Below the pieces are notes generated by a model. The model saw only the letters and a program-made list of their open reading frames with translations, was not told the origin of the DNA and made no database searches. From assembly GCA_900317125.1 (NCBI GenBank), contig ONFR01000007.1:1-64000 (forward strand): DNA of 64,000 nt, in the 5' to 3' direction. Numbering within the stretch: the first letter of the stretch is position 1; every line of letters begins with the position of its first letter. The stretch comes from an uncultured Bacteroidales bacterium. GTDB lineage: Bacteria > Bacteroidota > Bacteroidia > Bacteroidales > P3. Of this stretch, positions 25,296 to 34,642 are shown piece after piece. A program made the translations under genes and the position numbers.

Positions 25296-26609
25296 TTACA
25301 TGTCTTCGAGTGACAATCCTAACATTTGTATTTTATATCGCGGAAACAGTGGTTTGATTTGTTTCACCTTTTCGTTGAGAAGCTGAAGGTCGATTTTACT
25401 GCGGTTGCGCTTCACTTCGGCGACAGTCACTTGCCGGTCGAGACCATATACTGCTATCAGGTCAATCTCCTTTTCACCACTGCGGTCCCACCAAGACGAG
25501 ACTTCAGTCACCCGCTCCTGCTCCGCATACTTTTGACGGAAGTATTTTTCAAGCATTAAACCGCTATATTGTGTATAGCCATCTTCGATTACCTCTTGAA
25601 GCAACTTCATATTGTCCATGGCCAGCATCTGGCTGTTTGGTGCAATAAAACGGAACCAAAAAGCAAGGAAGTTGTCGTTCAGACGCCAGCGCACATTACG
25701 GCAACCGGGCTTGCTTCCATACGGCAGGTTGCGCTGTATGAGTGAATACTCGTTTTCAAGCACCTGCATGTATTGCCCTGTACTTTTCCCCACCACACTG
25801 TCGATTTCCTTTTGAGAAGTCATGCCAGAGGCTATAAGTTGAAGTATACCGAAATAATTGGTGTATTGCTTGCCAAATTCCCCGATTAACATGTCAGGAG
25901 CTTCATTCAAAAAACGGGAACCGACAGAGCAAATGGCATTGAGCATACGTTCTTTAGTTGTAGCAGCTTGATCTATCAACAGGCTAACGTACATGGGCAC
26001 TCCACCTGTGACGGTGTATAGAAAGAGCAGGTCCTCTGGTGAATACTGAGGATTGTGCTCTTGAAGTATCTGTTTCAACGTATCGGTTCGGAATGGCTTA
26101 AGAATGATTTTGTGCGTCATACGCCCAAACAACGGCTCTTTGCTATTCTCAAAAATGCGCTTCATCATTGAGTATATGGAGCCGCACACAATGAAATTGA
26201 TTTTCGACCGCTGATGATACATGTCCCACAAGTATTGAAGTCTGCTAAAGAAATCTGAACTGACATATTCCAATTCTTGGAACTCATCAATTACTAACGT
26301 CAGCTGCTCTTTCTCTGCATATTGAAACAGCTGCTCAATGAGTTCGTGTAGCTTCAGATTATGCCCAACAATGCTGATATCGGTCTGTCGCTCGATGGAT
26401 TGTTGAAACATTTGGCCGAGTACGCCCTCACTGGTACGATTGGCAAAGAGGTAAATAAAATTGCGCTTACTTCCAAGGGCGTTTAATATTAACGATGTCT
26501 TACCGACACGTCGGCGACCTATCATCACCGTCATCGTTGCGGTGTGAAAGGACTGTTCCCATATTTTTTCCAGACTTTCCGATTCTTGCTCTCTACCGTA
26601 GAATTTCAT
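25296..26609 (-). CDS. Archaeal-type ATPase with DUF234-like C-terminal nuclease domain
   Basis: The 437-residue protein belongs to the STAND-like archaeal ATPase group, many copies of which occur in Bacteroidales. Walker A is IGRRRVGKTS near 31-40 and Walker B TLVIDEFQEL near 112-121; CGS...FGRMT is the sensor region. The C-terminal ~100 residues carry a PD-(D/E)xK-like core (EIDLIAVYG, then VAEVKRN). Its cellular role is unknown; links to toxin-like or mobile functions have been suggested for the family. It has its own promoter and a palindrome over the start site, so it is probably not part of the caspase operon downstream. Confidence 0.85.
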   Translation of the reverse strand: MKFYGREQESESLEKIWEQSFHTATMTVMIGRRRVGKTSLILNALGSKRNFIYLFANRTSEGVLGQMFQQSIERQTDISIVGHNLKLHELIEQLFQYAEKEQLTLVIDEFQELEYVSSDFFSRLQYLWDMYHQRSKINFIVCGSIYSMMKRIFENSKEPLFGRMTHKIILKPFRTDTLKQILQEHNPQYSPEDLLFLYTVTGGVPMYVSLLIDQAATTKERMLNAICSVGSRFLNEAPDMLIGEFGKQYTNYFGILQLIASGMTSQKEIDSVVGKSTGQYMQVLENEYSLIQRNLPYGSKPGCRNVRWRLNDNFLAFWFRFIAPNSQMLAMDNMKLLQEVIEDGYTQYSGLMLEKYFRQKYAEQERVTEVSSWWDRSGEKEIDLIAVYGLDRQVTVAEVKRNRSKIDLQLLNEKVKQIKPLFPRYKIQMLGLSLEDM

Positions 26610-26628
26610 TGTATCAGCATTTTAAATA

Positions 26629-26651
26629 ATCGCCATTACCGTAATGGCGAT
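26629..26651. promoter_or_regulatory. Perfect palindrome at the ATPase transcription start, candidate operator
   Basis: An 11-bp perfect inverted repeat (26629-26639 with 26641-26651, core CGCCATTAC/GTAATGGCG) lies just downstream of the -7 box. A repressor could bind here, or the RNA could fold at its 5' end. Confidence 0.5.
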
Positions 26652-26653
26652 TA

Positions 26654-26661
26654 CAAAGATA
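26654..26661 (-). promoter_or_regulatory. Promoter -7 box of the ATPase gene
   Basis: TATCTTTG on the minus strand, next to the palindrome, 44 bases before the start codon. Confidence 0.55.
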
Positions 26662-26764
26662 CAAAATATTTTTGAATAGAGACTTACGAAGGCGATTTTT
26701 ATGCAAAAAATACAAATAATGCAAACGAAAGGAGCCTCAGTTACTATTCTTCTTGGAAGTGTTA

Positions 26765-26904
26765 GCCGTTGCTCCTATTCAGTTGCGACGGCTGAGTGTT
26801 TGCCGTTGCTCCTATTCAGTCGAGACAGCTGAGTGTTTGCCGTTGCTCCTATTCAGTCGCGACGGCTGAGTGTTTGCCGTTGCTCCTATTCAGTCGCGAC
26901 AGCG
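26765..26904. repeat. 37-bp tandem repeat, three full copies plus a part
   Basis: Units begin at 26765, 26802, 26839 and 26876 (GCCGTTGCTCCTATTCAGT...). The last, partial copy contains the stop codon and final codons of the gene at 26886, so the array looks like expansion of that gene's 3' end. Confidence 0.85.
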
Positions 26905-27347
26905 AATACTTCTTCGCCGTTCATGCGCATTGAGGTCAGTTTCCAGGTGCCGTCGGGTTGCTTGCTGTAGCGGTATTTGTACACCGTCTGCGTGGGCTTG
27001 CCGTCTTCGTCGTAGGTGGTCTGGGTGCAACGGGTGCGGTTGCCGTGGCTGTCGTATTTGTTTTCCTCTGTGTAGAGGAGGTATTCATCCACTGTATAAA
27101 CCTCTTTGCGTACCGGGCGACCCTGCTTGTCGTAGCTCTGCAGGGTGCGGGTCTCCACTACGCCTGTACTGTCGTAGGTGTAGGTGATAAGCACCGCCAA
27201 GCGGTCGTAGGCATCCACCACACCGTGTGACGAACGCACCACTCGTCCCTGCTCGTCATAGTTTATGCCAATCTCCTGTGCCCAAAGTGAATTGAGAATT
27301 GAGAATTGGGAATTGAGAATTAAGAGTATCAGTATAATCTTTTTCAT
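26886..27347 (-). CDS. Small secreted protein with YD/RHS-like repeats
   Basis: The 153-residue protein has a signal peptide ending SLWAQ and four to five short beta-strand units of the YD-repeat style (YDEQGRV, YDKQGRPV, YDSHGNRT, YDEDGKPT). It may belong to a Bacteroides DUF such as DUF3836; I cannot confirm this. The hydrophobic part of the signal peptide (LNSQFSILNSL) is encoded by copies of the AATTGAGAATTG intergenic repeat. Its 3' end is duplicated as a 37-bp tandem array. The function is unknown; it probably acts in the periplasm or at the surface. Confidence 0.75.
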   Translation of the reverse strand: MKKIILILLILNSQFSILNSLWAQEIGINYDEQGRVVRSSHGVVDAYDRLAVLITYTYDSTGVVETRTLQSYDKQGRPVRKEVYTVDEYLLYTEENKYDSHGNRTRCTQTTYDEDGKPTQTVYKYRYSKQPDGTWKLTSMRMNGEEVFAVATE

Positions 27348-27365
27348 GGGCTTGGGAAGATTATG

Positions 27366-27462
27366 AATGTGTGAACGCGTTAATACATTAATATGTTAGT
27401 CAATTTGCTGCCGCATCAAAGACTCACGAACTAACACATTAACGAATTGACACATTCAAGGA
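27366..27462. repeat. AT-rich TTAACG-type intergenic spacer
   Basis: Short degenerate units such as CATTAACGAATT and GTTAATACATTAATATG fill this spacer. The same style recurs at 36700, 38598, 40703, 41945, 48645 and 49999. Confidence 0.6.
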
Positions 27463-29133
27463 TTACTTCATCAGTTTCTTGTAGCGCAGGCGGTGCGGGG
27501 TGTCGTCGCCGAGGCGTTTGCGGCGGTTCTCCTCGTACTCGCTGTAGCTGCCTTCGAAGAAATAGACCTGTGAGTCGCCTTCAAAGGCCAGGATATGGGT
27601 ACAGATGCGGTCGAGGAACCAGCGGTCGTGGCTGATGACTACGGCACATCCGGCAAAGTTCTCCAAGCCCTCTTCCAGGGCGCGCATGGTGTTCACGTCA
27701 ACGTCGTTGGTGGGCTCGTCAAGCAGCAGCACATTGGCTTCGCTCTTCAATGTCAGAGCCAGATGCAGCCGGTTGCGTTCACCACCACTCAGCACGCCGG
27801 CCTTCTTGCTCTGGTCGGTGCCGGTGAAGTTGAAGCGCGACAGATAAGCACGGGCATTCACTAGTCGTCCGCCCATGGGGATAAGCTCGTTGCCTTCCGA
27901 CACCACATCGTAGACACTCTTTTCGGGGTCAATCTGCACATGCTGCTGGTCCACATAGCCTATCTTTACCGTCTCGCCCACGGTGAAGGTGCCGGTGTCG
28001 GGCTTTTCCAGTCCCATGATAAGGCGGAAGAGGGTCGTCTTGCCGCATCCGTTGGGGCCTATGATGCCCACGATGCCTGCGGGGGGTAGGCTGAACGTAA
28101 GGTTCTCGTACAGCAGTTTGTCGCCGTAGGCTTTGCTTACACCCTCCACCTCTAGTACCTTGTTGCCCAGTCGCGGGCCGTTGGGGATGAAGATTTCCAG
28201 ATTCTGCTCCTTCTCCTTCACGTCCTCGTTCATCATGCGGTCGTATGCTGCCAGACGGGCCTTGCCTTTGGCGTGACGGGCTTTGGGTGCCATGCGCACC
28301 CATTCCAGCTCGCGCTGCAGGGTCTTGCGGCGTTTGCTCTCCTGCTTCTCCTCCATGGCCAGCCGCTGGGTCTTCTGATCCAGCCAACTGCTGTAGTTAC
28401 CCTGCCAGGGGATACCTTCGCCGCGGTCCAGCTCCAAAATCCAGCCCGCCACGTTGTCGAGGAAGTAGCGGTCGTGCGTCACGGCAATTACGGTGCCTTT
28501 ATATTGGCGCAGATGCTGCTCCAACCAGTCGATGCTTTCGGCATCCAGATGGTTGGTGGGCTCGTCGAGCAGCAGGATGTCCGGCTCCTGCAGCAGCAGA
28601 CGGCACAGCGCCACACGTCTACGCTCGCCTCCGCTGAGGTTCTTCACAGGTGTATCCTCGTCGGGACAGCGCAGGGCATCCATGGCGCGTTCCAGCCGGC
28701 TGTCGAGGTTCCAGGCGTCGTATTGCTCCAACAGTTCTGTCAGCTCGCCCTGCCGTTGACACAGCTTGTCGAAGTCAGCATCGGGGTCGGCAAAGGCGTT
28801 GTTCACCTCCTCATACTCTTTCAGGGCATCCACTATGGGCTGCACAGCCTCCTGCACCACCTCCTTCACAGTCTTGCTGTCGTCCAGCTTGGGCTCCTGC
28901 TCCAGATAGCCCACGCTGTAGCCGGGCGAGAAGACCACCTCGCCTTGGAAGTCCTTGTCCACCCCGGCGATAATCTTCAGCAGTGAGGACTTACCCGAAC
29001 CGTTCAAGCCGATAATGCCGATTTTGGCACCGTAGAAGAAGGATAGATAAATGTCTTTCAGTATCTGGCGGGAAGGCGGTATCAGCTTGCCCACACCTAC
29101 CATTGAGAAAATGATTTTCTTGTCGTCAGCCAT
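27463..29133 (-). CDS. ettA: EttA, energy-dependent translational throttle protein (ABC-F)
   Basis: The 556-residue ABC-F protein binds the ribosomal E site and gates entry into elongation according to ATP level. It has two ABC domains: GLNGSGKSS near 42-50 with LSGGERRR and LLLDEPTNHLD, then GPNGCGKTT near 355 with LSGGERNR and LLLDEPTNDVD. The P-site tRNA-interaction linker, rich in Arg and Lys, lies between them. The length and C-terminal extension (RRKRLGDDTPHR) match EttA rather than Uup. It is preceded by recJ on the same strand, 94 bases away. Confidence 0.95.
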   Translation of the reverse strand: MADDKKIIFSMVGVGKLIPPSRQILKDIYLSFFYGAKIGIIGLNGSGKSSLLKIIAGVDKDFQGEVVFSPGYSVGYLEQEPKLDDSKTVKEVVQEAVQPIVDALKEYEEVNNAFADPDADFDKLCQRQGELTELLEQYDAWNLDSRLERAMDALRCPDEDTPVKNLSGGERRRVALCRLLLQEPDILLLDEPTNHLDAESIDWLEQHLRQYKGTVIAVTHDRYFLDNVAGWILELDRGEGIPWQGNYSSWLDQKTQRLAMEEKQESKRRKTLQRELEWVRMAPKARHAKGKARLAAYDRMMNEDVKEKEQNLEIFIPNGPRLGNKVLEVEGVSKAYGDKLLYENLTFSLPPAGIVGIIGPNGCGKTTLFRLIMGLEKPDTGTFTVGETVKIGYVDQQHVQIDPEKSVYDVVSEGNELIPMGGRLVNARAYLSRFNFTGTDQSKKAGVLSGGERNRLHLALTLKSEANVLLLDEPTNDVDVNTMRALEEGLENFAGCAVVISHDRWFLDRICTHILAFEGDSQVYFFEGSYSEYEENRRKRLGDDTPHRLRYKKLMK

Positions 29134-29227
29134 AGTTGAGGATGTTTTTTTGTTTTCTAAAGGTTTACTGAGGTATCCCGGGAAGTGATAGGGAATCCCA
29201 GGATACGCTTTTTGTTATCGTCTGGTT

Positions 29228-31066
29228 CTAGTCTTCGTCGAAGTGGAGGTCCTTGACGTTGATCTGTATCTCGGTCTTGCCGTTCCAATAGTTCTCTTCG
29301 AGGGTGTAGCAGATGGTGAAAGGGTGGCCTTTCTTGACGCGGGGGTAGCAATGCCCCAGTTGGAAACCGATGGCGGGGTAGGTCTTCGACCGCGAGAGGA
29401 GGGAGATGACATTGAACTTGAGGTGGTTGGAACCCACCACGCGGGGGTAGCCCGTGTCGACAAGACTGTGCGACATGAACACCGGCACGTTGTTCTCCGG
29501 ACCGAAGGGACCGAATTGCTTCAGGATACGCAGGAATTTGGGTGTGATATGTTTGCCAAAGTCCAGCTCGGCGTCAATCTCTATCTCGGGAACCATACTT
29601 TCTTTCGGCAGGGTCTGGGTGACCACCTCTTCGAAACGCTTGGTGAACGCCTCTAGGTTTTCGGGTTTCACCGACACCCCTGCGGCGCAGCGGTGACCGC
29701 CGAAATGTTCAAGCAGGTCGCTGCATTGTTCGAGGGCAGCATGGACGTCGAACTCCTTGATGCTGCGTGCCGACCCGGTGAAGAGGTCGTCGGTGGAGCG
29801 GGTGAAGATAACCGTGGGCTTGTAGTAGGCCTCCACCAGCCGCGATGCCACGATGCCCACCACACCCTTGTGCCAGTTCTCGTCAAACAGCACGATGCTC
29901 TTGCGGTTCCGCATCACGGGGTTGCTCTCTATACGGCGTTTGGCCTCCTCGGTTGCCGAGCTGTCGAGGTCCTTGCGCTGGGTGTTGTACTCGTTGATTT
30001 CCTTGGCCAACATCTCCGCCTGCTCGGCATTGTCGCTCAATAGCAGGCGCACTGAGTCGAAGGCGCTGCGTATGCGTCCAGCAGCGTTGATGCGGGGGCC
30101 GACAAGAAACACGAGGTCGGTGATGTTCAGCTCCTTGCGGAAGTACGACTTGTCCTCGGGGTGTTGGCGCTGTTCCTCCTCGGAGCGGCGTTCGATGTGG
30201 CCGTAGGTGAGGATGGCCTCGATGCCAGGACGGGGACGGGTGTTGATAACCTTCAGTCCGAAAGCCGCCAGCACACGGTTTTCGCCCATGATGGGCACGA
30301 TGTCCGACGCAATACTCACCGCCACAAGGTCCAGGTATTTCAGCAGACGCAGCTGCAGGTCGTCGCGCTTCTCGCGGCGGATGTCGTCCAATGTCTCGGG
30401 CGGGTCGCAGAGGCGCACGCCTACGCGCTGCTCCTGGTGTGCTTCGACAATCTTGAACCCAATGCCGCATCCCGACAGCTCTTTGTAGGGGTAGGGGCAG
30501 TCCTCGCGCTTGGGGTCCAGCACGGCCACAGCGGCGGGAATGTTGTAACCGTCGGGCAGATGGTGGTCGCCGATAATGAAGTCGATGCCGAAACTTGACG
30601 CATAGGCCACCTGCTCCATGGCCTTGATGCCGCAGTCCAGTGCGATAATCAGTTTAACACCCGTCTCGCGGGCATAGTCGATGCCCTGAAACGAAATACC
30701 GTATCCCTCGCTGTCTCGGTCAGGGATATAAAAATCAATGTTGCGGTGGAATGTACTGAGGTAGGAGTACACCAGGGCAACAGCTGACGTGCCGTCCACG
30801 TCGTAGTCCCCGTATATGAGGATGCGCTCGTGGCGGCGGACCGCCTCGTTGATACGAGCAATAGCGCGGTCCATGTCCTTCATGAGGAAAGGATCATGCA
30901 ACTGGTCCAAGCTTGGTCGGAAGAAACACCGTGCCTCTTCGAACGTCGTCACACCACGCTCTACAAGCAGCGTGGCGATAATTTCGTCAACTCCTAATGC
31001 TTCCGCAAGTTTTTTAACTACCTCTTTGTCATAATCTTCCCTTAATATCCAACGTTTTTCTTTCAT
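29228..31066 (-). CDS. recJ: RecJ single-strand-specific 5'-3' exonuclease
   Basis: RecJ resects single-stranded DNA in recombination and mismatch or base-excision repair. The 612-residue protein shows the DHH-family metal motifs IYGDYDVDGTSA near 90, IALDCG and IGDHHLPDG, followed by the DHHA1 domain containing GGHRCAAGVSV. The C-terminal OB-type domain is present. A near-consensus -7 box (TACCTTTA, minus strand) lies about 20 bases before the ATG. Confidence 0.95.
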   Translation of the reverse strand: MKEKRWILREDYDKEVVKKLAEALGVDEIIATLLVERGVTTFEEARCFFRPSLDQLHDPFLMKDMDRAIARINEAVRRHERILIYGDYDVDGTSAVALVYSYLSTFHRNIDFYIPDRDSEGYGISFQGIDYARETGVKLIIALDCGIKAMEQVAYASSFGIDFIIGDHHLPDGYNIPAAVAVLDPKREDCPYPYKELSGCGIGFKIVEAHQEQRVGVRLCDPPETLDDIRREKRDDLQLRLLKYLDLVAVSIASDIVPIMGENRVLAAFGLKVINTRPRPGIEAILTYGHIERRSEEEQRQHPEDKSYFRKELNITDLVFLVGPRINAAGRIRSAFDSVRLLLSDNAEQAEMLAKEINEYNTQRKDLDSSATEEAKRRIESNPVMRNRKSIVLFDENWHKGVVGIVASRLVEAYYKPTVIFTRSTDDLFTGSARSIKEFDVHAALEQCSDLLEHFGGHRCAAGVSVKPENLEAFTKRFEEVVTQTLPKESMVPEIEIDAELDFGKHITPKFLRILKQFGPFGPENNVPVFMSHSLVDTGYPRVVGSNHLKFNVISLLSRSKTYPAIGFQLGHCYPRVKKGHPFTICYTLEENYWNGKTEIQINVKDLHFDED

Positions 31067-31220
31067 TTTTTACTGGTTGTAAAGGTACGACTTTTTTTTG
31101 GATTGAATGAAAAAAAAATCTATTTTTCACCAGAACGAAGGATAATGAGTTGACAACTATTGCATTGTGGTGGTATTGTATGTTGTTCCCCCGGCAGACA
31201 GCAGGATTGGGCTGTGCGGA

Positions 31221-31295
31221 GGGGAAGAACATGGTGTTTCTTCCCCTAATAGATGGTCGGTCGGATTAAAGATGAATAATCCCAACGGCCATTAG
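31221..31295. other. Two strong overlapping hairpins between recJ and the next gene
   Basis: A perfect 10-bp stem (31221-31230 with 31239-31248) is adjacent to a nested three-part stem (31247-31251/31291-31295, 31256-31260/31286-31290, 31263-31268/31277-31282). The two share two bases and are nearly mutually exclusive. They lie downstream of the 31337 gene and could end its transcript without a T run. Confidence 0.4.
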
Positions 31296-31336
31296 GAAAG
31301 CGAAAACGCTGTAGGAAATAGGCAAAAATGGGCGGG

Positions 31337-32485
31337 CTATTCAACTGTGTGGTAGCGTCCGCCGAAGGCAATGCCCACCTGCGCCGTCAGGCAGAGTCCT
31401 TTGGGGCTACCCTCTATGCGTGGGAACGAGGAGTAGGAGAGGCGCAGCTTGCCCTGTAGCGAGATGTGGTTGCGGTCGCTGATGCGGTGGTCGCCAAACA
31501 GGTGGTTGAAGCGGGGGAAGGTGTTCTGCTGCCAGAAGTGGTAGCGGAACATGACTCCCACAGTAGGCTCGAGTCGGGTGTAGGCAAAGCGGTCTTCCCA
31601 TTTCCGTTTGGCACTGAGTTCGTGCATACCGAGGCCGATGATGGGGGAGAACTGCATGAGGTTGTTGTCGATGAGCAGGAATCCGTAGCCGATGTTGATG
31701 AGGGTGAGGCTGTAAGAATGATCTTTGAGAAAGATGCCCTCCACCAGTTGAGGGTTATTCCTGTTGAGGAGGGGTGCGGTTTTGCGGGCATCGTAGCTGC
31801 CCATGATGGCCTCAATGTCGAGGAGATGGCTTTTCCATTGGAAGGCAAAGCTATACCCAATGGCGAATGCGGGGGTAAAATACTGTCCCATGGAGCCAAA
31901 CGGGTAGGACATCCCCAGCGAGAAGTAGGCGCTGTAGCCGAATGGGCGGGGGGTGTAGGTGGGTTGGTAGTAGGCTGGGAGCATGTCGAGTTGCTGCCAG
32001 ACTTGCTTCTCGAAGGTGGCGAGGGCTGCGGTGTCGGTGCCGTCTTGTGTCAGTTGGCGGAAGTAGGCTATGCGTTGGTTGAGGCGGTCGTTGGCTCCAT
32101 AAAGCATGTTGCTGTAGGAGCCTGGGTCGTCGGAGGTGTTGAGCGAGCGTTGAAGGGTGCGGCGCTCCACTTCGAGCATGTCGAATATCACTTGGTTGTA
32201 GCGTAGCAGCTGGGGGGTGCGGTGGTCGGCAGTGACCCACGACGAGGAGGGGAGCATCCAGGCTTCGGCACGGTAGAAGAAGGATTTGATACCGTCTATA
32301 TTTTCCTGTACGGGGCTGAAGCCGATGTTGTATTGTAGCAGCGAGTTTTCATCGGTGTTGGTGGGGGTGGCGGTAAAGTCGTCCCAGGTGAGGGGACCTA
32401 GGCTCCAGGTACGTTGCAACTCTTGTGCTGCACAGCTGAGACTGAGGGTCAGCAGCAGGATAGAAATGGCTAGTTTGTGTGTCAT
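31337..32485 (-). CDS. Secreted protein of unknown function, barrel-like C-terminus
   Basis: The 382-residue protein has a signal peptide (LAISILLLTLSLSCAAQ). The N-terminal ~180 residues begin WSLGPLTWDDF and include a helical region; the rest alternates hydrophobic and polar residues with many aromatics (YSAYFSLGMSYPFG, then GYSFAFQW), as in an outer-membrane barrel. I do not recognise the family. It stands alone, 22 bases after the ABC permease gene's stop on the same strand. Confidence 0.75.
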   Translation of the reverse strand: MTHKLAISILLLTLSLSCAAQELQRTWSLGPLTWDDFTATPTNTDENSLLQYNIGFSPVQENIDGIKSFFYRAEAWMLPSSSWVTADHRTPQLLRYNQVIFDMLEVERRTLQRSLNTSDDPGSYSNMLYGANDRLNQRIAYFRQLTQDGTDTAALATFEKQVWQQLDMLPAYYQPTYTPRPFGYSAYFSLGMSYPFGSMGQYFTPAFAIGYSFAFQWKSHLLDIEAIMGSYDARKTAPLLNRNNPQLVEGIFLKDHSYSLTLINIGYGFLLIDNNLMQFSPIIGLGMHELSAKRKWEDRFAYTRLEPTVGVMFRYHFWQQNTFPRFNHLFGDHRISDRNHISLQGKLRLSYSSFPRIEGSPKGLCLTAQVGIAFGGRYHTVE

Positions 32486-32507
32486 AATTTATTGTGTATA
32501 AGTGTTT

Positions 32508-33881
32508 TCATCTAATCTTTTTGTCTCTTTTCAGCAATCGCCATACGTCGCGCCAGGAGGCTTTCTGTCCGTAGCGGAGGATGGCGGAGCGGTAGACGCG
32601 GGCGGCGGCCCAGATGCAGAGGGGGAAGGTGGCAAGGAGCAGAAGCATGGAGAGCACCACCTGCCACACGGGGACACCAAAGGGGATGCGCATCAGCATG
32701 GCTACGGGCGAGGTGAAGGGGATGATGGAGAGCCATACGCTGATGCTGCCCGAGGGTTGCCCAATCATGGATGGGAGCAACAGGATGGTAAGTATCAAGG
32801 GGATGGTGAGTGGGATGGTGAATTGTTGCGAGTCGGTCTCGTTGTCGACCAGCGAGCCTGCAGCGGCGAAGAGAGAGGCGTATAGCAGGTAACCGAATAC
32901 GAAGTAGAAGAGAAATAGGAAGATAATCATGGCGAAGTTGATGCCTGTGAGGCCTTCGATGAGGTCTTGGATGCTGTTGTCAATGCCCTCGCCAGCCTGG
33001 TACTGGGCGGCACGTTCTTGTTCTGTCTGGTACTGGTAGGTGGCTTCGGTGCCTTTTGAGGCAATCTCGGTTTGACTGTGGCGTTCGGTGGCTTGCTGGA
33101 AGAGGTCGGCATGGGTGAGCTGCACGCCTGTGACCAAAGCACCGGCGAGGAGCACCCAAAGGGCAAACTGGGTGAGACCGACAAGCCCGATACCCACCAC
33201 TTTGCCCATCATGAGCTGGAAGGGTTTGACGCTGCATACAATGACTTCCACTATGCGACTGGTCTTTTCCTCCATAACTCCTCGCATCACTTGTGAGCCG
33301 AACATAAAGACAGCAATGAAGACAAGCATGGCGAGGATTATGCCGACTGCGATTTTGACTTGGAGAAAACCATCGCGGCCCGTCTCGATGTCCTGGGTGC
33401 GCAGTTTGATATGGGTGGAGGTGAGGAGGGTATAGTCTTCGGGGGTGAGGCCGTGAACGTCGAGCAGGATGCGGTTGCGCAGTATCTCTTGAAGCTGGTT
33501 CTGTGCATCTGTCTGCACATTGAGCGCGGGCATGTCGGAGCGGTAGAAGAGATAGGCGTCGCGCGGTAGGGTGGTCTCGCGAGCAGGGATGTAGACAATG
33601 GCGTCGAGGCTGTCGTACTGCTGCAATTGTCGACGTGCGTAGTCAATGCTTCCCGCTTCGTGATAGGAGATGTCGCGCCCCGAGCGGAATTGGCCTTGGA
33701 AGAGGCCTGTGTCGTCGACTATCAGCACGTGCGAGTGTTCGAGGGGACGCGTGGCCAGAAAGATGGGGATGGCGTAGACCACGGCCAGCAGGATAGGTAC
33801 GACGATGGTGAGTATCCAGAAGGAAGTTTTCTTGACGCGGGTGAAGTATTCGCGTTGTATGACAAGGAGTACTTTGTTCAT
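32508..33881 (-). CDS. ABC-2 type transporter permease
   Basis: The 457-residue membrane protein has one N-terminal span (residues ~22-42), a ~150-residue extracytoplasmic domain and a C-terminal block of five spans starting near 185 (VGIILAMLVFIAVFMFG). The conserved MRGVMEEKTSRIVEV matches the NatB/ABC-2 exporter family. It pairs with the ATPase gene 21 bases upstream to export an unknown compound, such as sodium, drugs or peptides in related systems. Confidence 0.9.
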   Translation of the reverse strand: MNKVLLVIQREYFTRVKKTSFWILTIVVPILLAVVYAIPIFLATRPLEHSHVLIVDDTGLFQGQFRSGRDISYHEAGSIDYARRQLQQYDSLDAIVYIPARETTLPRDAYLFYRSDMPALNVQTDAQNQLQEILRNRILLDVHGLTPEDYTLLTSTHIKLRTQDIETGRDGFLQVKIAVGIILAMLVFIAVFMFGSQVMRGVMEEKTSRIVEVIVCSVKPFQLMMGKVVGIGLVGLTQFALWVLLAGALVTGVQLTHADLFQQATERHSQTEIASKGTEATYQYQTEQERAAQYQAGEGIDNSIQDLIEGLTGINFAMIIFLFLFYFVFGYLLYASLFAAAGSLVDNETDSQQFTIPLTIPLILTILLLPSMIGQPSGSISVWLSIIPFTSPVAMLMRIPFGVPVWQVVLSMLLLLATFPLCIWAAARVYRSAILRYGQKASWRDVWRLLKRDKKIR

Positions 33882-33902
33882 GAGGCAGGGTTTTATAACA
33901 TG

Positions 33903-34631
33903 CTATTGATTATTGCCGATTGAGGTGCCCCGCACGGTGTCGATGAAGATGCGGTCGAGGTCTTTTCCGGGGTTGTCGCCTTTGATGTCGGCAAGCGGGC
34001 CACTGAGCACGACGCGGGCATGGTTGATGAGTGCAATGTCGTCGCAGAGCTCTTCGGCCGACGGCATGTTGTGGGTGGAGAAGATGATGGTGGCACCCTG
34101 CTCCTTAAGGTGGAGGATTTCGTGCTTGAGGAGGTCGGCGTTGACTGGGTCGAAACCGCTGAAGGGTTCGTCGAAAATGAGGAGGCTGGGGTTGTGAAGC
34201 ACGGTGACCACGAATTGGACTTTCTGCTGCATGCCTTTGGAAAGCTCTTCAACCCGGCGGTTCCACCAGGAGTCTATCTCGAGGCGGTCGAACCATTCGT
34301 GCAACCGATGCTCGGCGGTGGATTTGTCTAGCCCCTTTAGCCGGGCCAGGTAGATGCATTGTTCGCCCACACGCATCTTTTTGTATAGTCCGCGCTCCTC
34401 GGGCAGGTAGCCTATCTGCATGACGTCGGCAGGGGTGATGGGATGCCCGTCGAAGAGGATGGTGCCGCTGTCCGGCGCAATGATTTGGTTGATGAGACGG
34501 ATGAGGGTGGTCTTGCCTGCACCGTTGGGGCCGAGGAGACCGAAGACTGTGCCGCGGCGGACGTGGAGGTTCACCCCGTCGAGGGCACGGAAGGTGCCGA
34601 AGCTCTTGGTGATATTTTCGATGGTTAACAT
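33903..34631 (-). CDS. ABC transporter ATP-binding protein
   Basis: The 242-residue NatA-like ATPase has Walker A GPNGAGKTT near 38-46, a Q-loop region, signature VEELSKGMQQKV and Walker B LLIFDEPFSGFD. The frame is open for another 30 codons upstream, but that part has no homology and overlaps the neighbour, so the Met at 34631 was taken. It drives the permease encoded next. Confidence 0.93.
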   Translation of the reverse strand: MLTIENITKSFGTFRALDGVNLHVRRGTVFGLLGPNGAGKTTLIRLINQIIAPDSGTILFDGHPITPADVMQIGYLPEERGLYKKMRVGEQCIYLARLKGLDKSTAEHRLHEWFDRLEIDSWWNRRVEELSKGMQQKVQFVVTVLHNPSLLIFDEPFSGFDPVNADLLKHEILHLKEQGATIIFSTHNMPSAEELCDDIALINHARVVLSGPLADIKGDNPGKDLDRIFIDTVRGTSIGNNQ

Positions 34632-34642
34632 GCTGGATGGGA

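Noticed and set aside
26765..26904. CRISPR array
   Set aside because: The repeat units are directly adjacent with no spacers, and no cas gene is in the window.
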